Below are positions 1 to 5,805 of a stretch of DNA of 40,203 nt, one piece after another. Source of the stretch: Candidatus Bathyarchaeota archaeon. Lineage in GTDB: Archaea; Thermoproteota; Bathyarchaeia; 40CM-2-53-6; RBG-13-38-9. The stretch lies in the NCBI GenBank assembly GCA_018396915.1, contig JAGTRD010000015.1:1-40203 (forward strand), given 5' to 3'. Under the pieces are notes generated by a model, which did not search any database, had not been told where the DNA came from, and worked only from the letters and a program-made list of their open reading frames with translations. Within the stretch, counting starts at the first letter, position 1. Each line of letters starts with the position of its first letter. A program made the translations under genes and the position numbers.

Positions 1-140
1 GAGGATTGAAAGAGTTTGACGGTCTCTCGTTGCGAAACATCCTAGAGCTAAGTGAACCTCTAAGAGAGGATTGAAAGGTTGTCTATAACTGAAACATCAG
101 GTCTAACCTTGTTTGTGAACCTCTAAGAGAGGATTGAAAG
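1..140 (+). CRISPR. Leader-distal end of a CRISPR array (3 repeats, 2 spacers visible)
   Basis: Two complete identical 26-nt repeats lie at 52-77 and 115-140, and the last 12 nt of a third at 1-12. They begin GTGAACCTC and end GAGGATTGAAAG. The spacers are 13-51 (39 nt) and 78-114 (37 nt). The ATTGAAAG 3' end is the usual 8-nt crRNA 5' handle of archaeal type I arrays, so transcription is inferred to run left to right and the leader and most of the array lie outside the window. The last repeat is not degenerate. No cas genes are in the window, so the subtype is unknown. Confidence 0.93.
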
Positions 141-161
141 AATTATATATTTGAAGCCGAG

Positions 162-596
162 TCACTCGTAGTCTTTAAGGAGCATGGATATTGCTCTGTT
201 TTTCTTGCTGAGCTGATCATATAGTTCTTTGTCGGCTGTGAGGAATTTCGCTTTTCTGCTCTTCGCCAATGATAGGTAAACCGCATCATAGAATGTCAAC
301 TTCTCTTCGAAAGCAATCTTTGCTGCGATTTTCATACAGGAATCGTCAAGTTCACGAATTATTATTCCAATATTCCTTAACTGTGTCACAGCGTTTGCAC
401 ATTCGTCTTCTGTTGCGCCAGGGTGGTGTCTGATCGCGTTTCCGACTTCATAAAGTATGAGACTCGGTGCTTCCAGGTCGACTGCTCCAGAAAGGAGATC
501 ATCTCTCAGTCTAAGTGCTTTATCCCTGAGATCTTCTTCTACATACCATTTTACAGCTACGGAGGCGTCGACGACGAATACCTGAACTTGCGCCAA
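162..596 (-). CDS. vapC: VapC-type PIN-domain toxin
   Basis: This is a PIN ribonuclease, the toxin of a type II TA pair. The four acidic positions are visible: D in VVDASVAVKW (residue 10), E in LYEVGNAI, D in FYDAVYLSLA and D in TADKEL. An in-frame ATG exists at 623, but I place the start at TTG 596. GGAGGT lies 9 nt before that TTG, and the resulting protein (144 aa, MAQVQVFVVDAS) has the usual VapC length. It overlaps the 3' end of the upstream vapB, so the pair is probably translationally coupled. It ends 21 nt from the last CRISPR repeat, but nothing in the sequence links the two. The call is secure; the start is likely. Confidence 0.9.
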   Translation of the reverse strand: MAQVQVFVVDASVAVKWYVEEDLRDKALRLRDDLLSGAVDLEAPSLILYEVGNAIRHHPGATEDECANAVTQLRNIGIIIRELDDSCMKIAAKIAFEEKLTFYDAVYLSLAKSRKAKFLTADKELYDQLSKKNRAISMLLKDYE

Positions 597-847
597 TAAC
601 GTATTACCTCCACTCCGCTCCATGGTCCACTGTACCTTGAGGTGAGTGTCTTTGCAATTTCATCTTGTCTTCTAGCAGCCTCAATCATCAAGCTTCTGTC
701 TCTACGTATTCTATCGAGCTCAAGAAGTATCCTAGCCTCGATGGCCTTACGCATAACTTCAGACCAGTTTATCTCCTTGAAACGCCTCATCTGTTTTTTG
801 AGATGGTCTGGCAGGCGAATAGTCAGCTGAGCCATATGTATGTGCAT
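557..847 (-). CDS. vapB: VapB-type ribbon-helix-helix antitoxin
   Basis: The N-terminus (AQLTIRLPDHLKKQMRRF, then WSEVMRKAIEARI) is a ribbon-helix-helix DNA-binding fold. The rest is charged helix ending in the archaeal VapB tail WSGVEVIRYWRKF, which wraps the toxin. A TTTAAA element at 869-874 sits about 25 nt before the ATG at 847, fitting a leaderless transcript. No Shine-Dalgarno sequence precedes either 847 or the alternative ATG at 835. The codons for V-E-V contain the GGAGGT that serves the downstream vapC. It pairs with the PIN protein at 162-596. Confidence 0.87.
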   Translation of the reverse strand: MHIHMAQLTIRLPDHLKKQMRRFKEINWSEVMRKAIEARILLELDRIRRDRSLMIEAARRQDEIAKTLTSRYSGPWSGVEVIRYWRKFRYSSSTPP

Positions 848-950
848 GTAGATACAAACTATTAAACCTTTAAACCAATTATTAACCCGTTACATTTATG
901 CTCAGCCTGCCATAAACAAGGTTGGAGGAGATGTTTCTAGGAACTTTTGA

Positions 951-1124
951 ATGAGATTCATAGGCATCTTGAGCTTGACTGCGAAGGGTAGATGTGTGAC
1001 CACTCATGAAGTCTCCTTTTCAAAAGGTGTGAATAGACTCAAGAGGATGGGAGTTCAAAAGGATACTCCTATCTTTGATTTGGATGGCGATGGCGTAGAA
1101 TTGATCTTTAAAACTGATCTTTAG
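951..1124 (+). CDS. Small hypothetical protein (57 aa)
   Basis: I do not recognise this ORF. It encodes a 57-residue peptide starting MRFIGILSLTAKGR and containing PIFDLDGDGVELIF, an acidic turn resembling but not matching a calcium-binding DxDxDG loop. The upstream GGAGGAG (924-930) is about 20 nt away, so the start is uncertain. A seven-codon ORF opens at ATG 931 and its TGA ends just before 951. The ORF fills part of the gap between vapBC and the convergent cupin gene. It could be a real small gene or the 3' remnant of a larger one. Confidence 0.35.
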   Translation: MRFIGILSLTAKGRCVTTHEVSFSKGVNRLKRMGVQKDTPIFDLDGDGVELIFKTDL

Positions 1125-1165
1125 CCAGTAGGCTCCATCTATTCTGAAGGATCTGTGCAGGCTTT

Positions 1166-1525
1166 CTATTCTTGTTTCTGTGGTGCGAATTCTTTCCTTA
1201 ACAGGTCTGGTCTTGTTGGGGAGAATGCGTCTACTGTTACAAACTCCTGTTTGCCTGTAACTTTGAATGAATGCGTCACGTTTGAAGGTATGGTGTAACT
1301 GTAACCTTTTTTGACCAGGAATTTTTCTCCGCCTATCTTGAATGTAGCCTCACCCTCAAGGCAATATCCGATCTGCTCATTTGGATGTTTATGGTCAGGT
1401 ATCTCAACCCCAGGCTCAACCCTCTCATAGGTGAGAGTTATCTTATCCCCACTTGCCAGAACCTTCAGTTGACACCCAGGATGAACCTCCCAAGAAGCGA
1501 TCTCCGACGCATCTGTTATTGACAT
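1166..1525 (-). CDS. Single-domain cupin protein
   Basis: This is a 119-aa one-domain cupin (cupin_2 type beta barrel). Motif 1 is PDHKHPNEQIGYCLEGEA, with H45, H47 and Q51 as probable metal ligands. Motif 2 is GYSYTIPSNVTHSF, with H85. Such small cupins bind a divalent metal and may be isomerases, dioxygenase-like enzymes or sugar-binding proteins; the substrate cannot be read from the sequence. The usual E of motif 1 appears to be replaced by Q51. No adjacent gene in the same direction suggests a pathway, so it is probably monocistronic. Confidence 0.82.
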   Translation of the reverse strand: MSITDASEIASWEVHPGCQLKVLASGDKITLTYERVEPGVEIPDHKHPNEQIGYCLEGEATFKIGGEKFLVKKGYSYTIPSNVTHSFKVTGKQEFVTVDAFSPTRPDLLRKEFAPQKQE

Positions 1526-1741
1526 ATCTCCTAATGTTATTTATGAAACTCTTAAGATTTATGTAAACACTGTTTCATAAGAGTCCTGCATATAAACCAC
1601 CACGCGACTGCTGAAACTAACTGTTACGACTTGTAGAAACGTCTGGCAAACCCCTCTCCAGCTCTTTTACTTCCTTATCCACAGCCGAAAGGGTGTTTGT
1701 AAAAGCCGATGTCTATGTGGTGAAAGTTTATAACTATACTT

Positions 1742-1758
1742 TAAAGTCTGAGACTTTA
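1742..1758. repeat. 17-bp perfect palindrome, possible operator
   Basis: TAAAGTCT-G-AGACTTTA reads the same on both strands around a central G. The arm AGTCT recurs 4 nt further right (AGACTttagAGTCT), giving three linked half-sites in about 20 bp. It lies in a gap between the cupin and rhomboid genes, and no intact gene sits downstream to be regulated. Confidence 0.4.
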
Positions 1759-1792
1759 GAGTCTATAAATCGTGTGAAGGAGCAACACCATC

Positions 1793-1966
1793 CTGAATCA
1801 AGCCGCCACAAGCACCAAACCAGAATTTGTGATACTCTATGGGAGGCGACGAATAGGCGAGACCACCACATGAACTCATATACTGGCTCCAAACACGCCT
1901 CCAGAAGCCTGCATGACTGGAACATTCAAAGATCCTCAAAACATGTAGTAAACCCAGTCAATGGAT
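1793..1966 (+). pseudogene. Remnant of an archaeal AAA-type ATPase (pfam01637-like)
   Basis: One forward frame reads KPEFVILYGRRRIGET, closely matching the Walker A region of the archaeal ATPase family, usually (K)PEFVVIYGRRRVGKT. The lysine of GKT is E here. A stop codon follows within a few residues, and then THILAPNTPPEA, which resembles the next family segment, before more stops. It reads as a decayed fragment with no usable ORF. The family assignment rests on one motif. The region 1526-1792 on the left holds nothing else I recognise. Confidence 0.42.
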
Positions 1967-2001
1967 GATCCCCGCAGTGGAGAGTTTCTATTATAAACTT
2001 T

Positions 2002-2634
2002 TTAGTGATGATACTCGCTAAACATTAATCTTTTAGACTTCAAGGTGAGTCCTATCAATAAGCCGAAGGTGAATCCGCCTATATGGGCCCAGTAAGCGAT
2101 GCCGCTTCCTACTCCGCCGATGAGGCTCAATGTTCCGAAGACTAGTTGCATCAGGAACCATAGTCCTATCATTGTGAAGGCTGAGACTGCTGTCAGGTAG
2201 AATCTGATCAGCACCAGAACCTTGGCTCTTGGATAAAATACTGCGTATGCTCCTATGACGCCAGATATGGCTCCTGAAGCGCCTACAGCTGTGACGTTTG
2301 AGATTGGATCTGACATGTAGTGAATGAAAGTTGCTGCTAGGCCTGAGGACAAGTAGAAGATCAGATATCCGAAGTGTCCAAGTCTATCCTCAACATTGTC
2401 CCCAAATATCCATAGGTACCACATGTTACCTATGAGATGGTCGAATCCACCATGCAGAAACATCGAAGTGAATATTGTGAGTAGACTCCAGTTTAAAGGT
2501 GTAAACCCGTATCTGGACACTATGTGATCAAAATCTGTGAGGCTCCACAGAAAAACCAACGTATTTACAGCTATTAAGGTAAGATTTACTGCTGGGAAAG
2601 TTCTTCTCTCAACAATATCTTTGACTGGAAGCAT
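2002..2634 (-). CDS. Rhomboid-family intramembrane serine protease
   Basis: This 210-aa membrane protein has about six hydrophobic segments and the rhomboid signature. LHGGFDHLIGNMWYLWIFG (about 60-78) supplies the conserved H/N pair of TM2. GASGAISGVIGAY has the nucleophile S120 in GxSG, and AHIGGFTFGLLIG has the catalytic H184. Rhomboids cleave transmembrane helices of substrate proteins within the lipid bilayer. All catalytic positions are present, so it should be active. It is transcribed alone, with 60-odd bases to the next gene on each side. Confidence 0.93.
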   Translation of the reverse strand: MLPVKDIVERRTFPAVNLTLIAVNTLVFLWSLTDFDHIVSRYGFTPLNWSLLTIFTSMFLHGGFDHLIGNMWYLWIFGDNVEDRLGHFGYLIFYLSSGLAATFIHYMSDPISNVTAVGASGAISGVIGAYAVFYPRAKVLVLIRFYLTAVSAFTMIGLWFLMQLVFGTLSLIGGVGSGIAYWAHIGGFTFGLLIGLTLKSKRLMFSEYHH

Positions 2635-2697
2635 AAGTTAGAATTTTGAATTAAGTAAATAAGCATATGTATGTTGTCGATTCATATTCCTCCCATT

Positions 2698-3132
2698 TTA
2701 TGGTTTGATGTTTTCAATAAAGTCTCGGATAGATAGCCGTTTGAGTCTGGGTATTCTGTCGTAGGTTTCGTCGTTTGAGATGATTGTTGCTGAACGGTTT
2801 AGGCTCGAGGAAGCGTGGAGGGCGTCGTAGAAGGTTATATTGTAAAGTTCTCGGAGTGAGAGGCAGCCTAGGATATCCTTCAAGTCTATGGGTTCAACGA
2901 TTTTGATGCCATGCATTCTCATCTTGCCCAACATGGCCGCTACTCCAGCCCTTATCTCAGACTCTCTCTTATTCTGAGATTTGGCTACAAAGACAACCTC
3001 AAGGACGCCGCCGGCAAGACAGCGGATATCCACCCCACTTTCCTTAATCAGGTCAAGGGCTTCTTCAACAAATCTATTCCATGGATCGCCAGGGATAAGT
3101 CCGAAGAGAAACTCTGTTTCAACTAGGAACAT
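2698..3132 (-). CDS. PIN-domain toxin of an AbrB-PIN pair
   Basis: This 144-aa protein begins MFLVETEFLFGLIPGDP, where E replaces the usual first Asp, as in one archaeal PIN subgroup. It ends with ITFYDALHASS and IISNDETYDRIPRLKRLS, carrying the later acidic positions. It is predicted to be a ribonuclease toxin. The gene 33 nt upstream on the same strand encodes an AbrB-fold antitoxin, giving the typical order of antitoxin then toxin. A decayed stretch at 16285-16375 closely resembles its 3' end in the same orientation, so the window once held a second copy of this toxin type. Confidence 0.82.
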   Translation of the reverse strand: MFLVETEFLFGLIPGDPWNRFVEEALDLIKESGVDIRCLAGGVLEVVFVAKSQNKRESEIRAGVAAMLGKMRMHGIKIVEPIDLKDILGCLSLRELYNITFYDALHASSSLNRSATIISNDETYDRIPRLKRLSIRDFIENIKP

Positions 3133-3165
3133 GGCTCCTCAATCATATCTGGTGGATGAACATTA

Positions 3166-3423
3166 TTATGGAAGTTTTCCAGCCTGGTCAACCATCAGTT
3201 TCTCTGCGTTCTCCCTAGCTCTACGACTGAACCTCACGTCGCCCAAATACTTTCTCAGAACTTTATCAGGGTCCTTTGGTAGAGGGATGATCAGGATGGC
3301 GTCGCCTAGGGGAATCTCCAAGACTTCTTGCCCAACCTCTATTGGAACTGACTTACGGACACCTTCAGATATGACGATACGATACTTATCTGACACTTGG
3401 ACGGTCTCCAAAATAGACACCAT
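3166..3423 (-). CDS. AbrB/MazE-fold antitoxin
   Basis: The core SDKYRIVISEGVRKSVPIEVGQEVLEIPLGDAILIIPLP is a swapped-hairpin AbrB domain. The C-terminal tail (FSRRARENAEKLMVDQAGKLP) probably binds the PIN toxin at 2698-3132. A GTG at 3444 is possible, but I choose ATG 3423. A TATA-like TTTATAT centred near 3450 is about 26 nt upstream, which fits a leaderless mRNA, and the resulting protein of 85 aa has the usual family size. The pair is probably autoregulated, as is usual for AbrB antitoxins. Confidence 0.78.
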   Translation of the reverse strand: MVSILETVQVSDKYRIVISEGVRKSVPIEVGQEVLEIPLGDAILIIPLPKDPDKVLRKYLGDVRFSRRARENAEKLMVDQAGKLP

Positions 3424-3540
3424 GAAAGGACTGGTGGCACTCACATATAAAGCTGTGTCACAACAACGATATATCTACAGTACATGAATATTGAAGATTC
3501 TGTTAGCTCTGAAGTGGACGAACCGTTACCTCGTCACAAG

Positions 3541-3732
3541 CTACATCTTTCGTGAGGATAACCTGGGCTTCTCCACAGCGATGTCGATGTAGGCTTCAGC
3601 GTCATAGAGAATGCCTTCCAACCCTCTATGGCGGCCGCTCTTTCGAACAAGCCTCGGACCTGAGACTTTTCTTGCAATGTAGACGATTCGCCGTCCGATT
3701 ATACCATCCCCCTCATCTTTGAGGATAGTCAT
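3541..3732 (-). CDS. Small unknown protein coupled to an RHH/winged-helix regulator
   Basis: This 63-aa protein is basic in the middle (IARKVSGPRLVRKSGRHRG) and probably beta-rich. I do not recognise the family. Its ATG follows the stop codon of the regulator at 3736-4080 by 3 nt, so the two are almost certainly co-translated. The order, DNA-binding protein first and a small partner second, is that of a TA or autoregulated two-gene unit. No PIN, HEPN or RelE motif is visible, so calling it a toxin would be speculation. Confidence 0.55.
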   Translation of the reverse strand: MTILKDEGDGIIGRRIVYIARKVSGPRLVRKSGRHRGLEGILYDAEAYIDIAVEKPRLSSRKM

Positions 3733-3735
3733 CTT

Positions 3736-4080
3736 CTACAACCTTGATCTTCGAATCTTACCCTTCTCCAGCATACGTCTAACGGTCTCGAATGTCATTC
3801 TATATTCCAGCCCTAAGGCTTCAGCTATCTCGCTTGCGAAATGAGGCCCTGGATTTTGTATGAGAAACTCGTCAATCATTTTTTCAGCCTCTTCTTCAGA
3901 TAAGTCTCTGACGCTTGTCGGCTCGACTTCCCTCAACATGCTTCTCAAGGCTTCCCTTGCGAAATCTGCAGCGCTCCTGTAGAGACCCGCCTTAACAAGA
4001 TCCTGAATACGCTCATATTCGCTTCTGGTGATCCTGACTGCGATCTGGTAGGCTTGCTCGGGTTCATTCAATTTGTCCAC
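3736..4080 (-). CDS. Ribbon-helix-helix plus winged-helix-like regulator
   Basis: Residues about 8-55 (YQIAVRITRSEYERIQDLVKAG, then YRSAADFAREALRSML) form a CopG-like ribbon-helix-helix domain. Residues about 75-114 (HFASEIAEALGLEYRMTFETVRRMLEKGKIRRSRL) look like a helix-turn-helix or winged helix. It begins at GTG 4080. Upstream, TTGGTAT occurs twice (near 4094 and 4104), just before a TATA-like TATAAAGA near 4110-4117, which suggests an autoregulatory site. Having two different DNA-binding modules in 114 aa is unusual for a plain VapB. It is the first gene of a two-gene unit with 3541-3732. Confidence 0.72.
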   Translation of the reverse strand: MDKLNEPEQAYQIAVRITRSEYERIQDLVKAGLYRSAADFAREALRSMLREVEPTSVRDLSEEEAEKMIDEFLIQNPGPHFASEIAEALGLEYRMTFETVRRMLEKGKIRRSRL

Positions 4081-4170
4081 TGAGAATGTATTGTTTGGTA
4101 TCTATTGGTATAAAGATTTTCATCATAACCCCTGCAACTCAGCGATCAAGCATAAATGTATATCAAAATT

Positions 4171-5805
4171 TTACCTCAGTCCGAATAGTCTCTTGATCGG
4201 CCTCACCAAATAATCGTCTACAGGCTTCTCTATGAGTCTATTCCACCATTCTGGGAGGGGCCACTCCCTCACACCGGAATAAATGTTAACCGTCATCGTC
4301 TTATAAGATTGTTCACTATCGTTCCTCCATACGCCTCCCCTCTGATACTCAACCTTTACCTTGATGCCTAAATCACCTAAGACTCCGGAGGAGGACATGT
4401 TCACCGTATAGTTCTTGTGTCCTGTACCTGTCAGGGTGTCGTTTAAGATTCTATTGTTAAACATTACTCTGACTCTTGTTGCGTTTGTGAATTCATACTT
4501 TATTATCGCTGAGACGCTGAATGTGCTGCCTTGAGGGGCTGAACCTGGGCCGCCGACACCTATGACCTTGGCGGAGAATCTATGTTCTATTACGGATATG
4601 TTGAAGTTTCTCGACCAGTCTGTGCTGTCGTGACGCCACAGGTCTGAACCAGAAGCCTTGGTCCAAACCTCAGCTCTTAGACGCCAGACCATCGGTTTGG
4701 ATGGCGCTGTGACCGTGAATGGGAATACGTCTCCTGAGGAGGCTCCTACTATCGGTTTCATCCTGGTCTGTGTCCTATTCTGTGTGAAGTCTATCAGGTT
4801 AACTCGCAGGTCAGCTCCCAAGGCTGCAGACCATTCGACGATTATGCTTATGTTGAATGTTCTGCCCGTTGCCGTTGAGTTTGGAGCGTCGACATCGATG
4901 ATCTTGGCGCTTGGGAGACCTGCCACGATGAACTGTGACCTATTCTCATTGTTTCCAAGGTTAGGGTCTGTGAAGTAGGAGGAGACCCTGAATCCGAACG
5001 TGTGGATTCTACCTCCGTCTGTTCCAACTATCCTTCTGGTCGAGACCTCCTGACCCTGGGTTCCAACCCTATAATCTAGTGTCACAGGCGGGAAGAGGTC
5101 GCCCCTCTCATTATCGTCGAGTATGAGGGTCACCTGTGCCTTGACGTATGGAAGGACCGCATCCCTATATTCTATAGGTGTAACTTCGACGCTTCTAAGA
5201 TATACGATTCCATGGAAGGTCACGCTCTCATTTGCGCTTATGTATGGGATCGGTGAGTATGGGCTTCTATGTTCAGGATCCATCCAAACTCTGCCCACAG
5301 CCCAGTCTGTCCGAACCTCAACCCTAGGTGTAGGCGTCGGCGTAGGTGTTGGGGTGGGCGTTGGCGTAGGCCACGGTGTAGGCGTTGGGGTTGGAGCGCC
5401 TAAGACTTTAATACAGAACCCCCTCTGATCAGCAACTGTGAATCTTGCCCCGGCCTTCGGTGCAAAATCAAGTATCGCCTTTATACACCAGTCTCCAATC
5501 CTGTTCGGCGCAGTAACCGAGAGGACGAAACCTAACGTTCCATCCCTTGTACCTCCATATGTGCCGCTCGTAGCCAAGGTTGCCTGTGTGGACGGGTCGA
5601 AGATCCTGACCCTAGCCTGACTTCCCAAATATACGCCGCTGACCTTCACAGATACTCGGAAGGCTTGTCCCCCATTGACTGTTGGAGGTGCACTCAAATT
5701 CGTTATGGTTGGGCCGGCAGCGGTCTCATCTATTTGCCAGCACCACAGGTTAAGAGAGAGGAGTGTCACCAAGAACATTACTAAGAGCATTCTGGCTTGT
5801 CTCAT
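4171..5805 (-). CDS. Exported Ig-like protein with Pro-Thr linker
   Basis: This 544-aa secreted protein has an N-terminal signal segment (RMLLVMFLVTLLSLNLW). One Ig-like domain follows (about 35-140), then a linker of repeated PT units (coded by 5327-5392), then three more beta-sandwich, CARDB-like segments. There is no C-terminal membrane anchor; the end is KPVDDYLVRPIKRLFGLR. I place the start at ATG 5805 instead of the longer ORF start at 5865. That ATG overlaps the upstream stop codon as ATGA, and GGTGA precedes it. The protein is therefore translationally coupled to the 847-aa surface protein and probably acts with it on the cell surface. No enzymatic motif was seen. Confidence 0.8.
   Translation of the reverse strand: MRQARMLLVMFLVTLLSLNLWCWQIDETAAGPTITNLSAPPTVNGGQAFRVSVKVSGVYLGSQARVRIFDPSTQATLATSGTYGGTRDGTLGFVLSVTAPNRIGDWCIKAILDFAPKAGARFTVADQRGFCIKVLGAPTPTPTPWPTPTPTPTPTPTPTPRVEVRTDWAVGRVWMDPEHRSPYSPIPYISANESVTFHGIVYLRSVEVTPIEYRDAVLPYVKAQVTLILDDNERGDLFPPVTLDYRVGTQGQEVSTRRIVGTDGGRIHTFGFRVSSYFTDPNLGNNENRSQFIVAGLPSAKIIDVDAPNSTATGRTFNISIIVEWSAALGADLRVNLIDFTQNRTQTRMKPIVGASSGDVFPFTVTAPSKPMVWRLRAEVWTKASGSDLWRHDSTDWSRNFNISVIEHRFSAKVIGVGGPGSAPQGSTFSVSAIIKYEFTNATRVRVMFNNRILNDTLTGTGHKNYTVNMSSSGVLGDLGIKVKVEYQRGGVWRNDSEQSYKTMTVNIYSGVREWPLPEWWNRLIEKPVDDYLVRPIKRLFGLR
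5327..5392 (-). repeat. Tandem hexamer-type repeat encoding a Pro-Thr linker
   Basis: On the plus strand this is a run of GGTGTAGGCGT/GGCGTTGGGGT units, coding on the minus strand for alternating Pro and Thr with one Trp. It is a low-complexity interdomain linker, prone to length change by slippage. An apparent Gly-Val ORF on the other strand is only its shadow. Confidence 0.85.

Noticed and set aside
1-900. A functional CRISPR-toxin system of the vapBC next to the array
   Set aside because: The toxin is an ordinary PIN protein with its own antitoxin, and no repeat-like RNA lies between them; closeness alone is not evidence.
1693-1968. 91-codon plus-strand ORF as a gene
   Set aside because: Its composition is not protein-like. 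The family-like signal in this place is in another frame and is broken.
5123-5428. Plus-strand ORF with a long Gly-Val repeat
   Set aside because: It is the exact antisense of the Pro-Thr linker codons of the exported protein and has no promoter or ribosome site.
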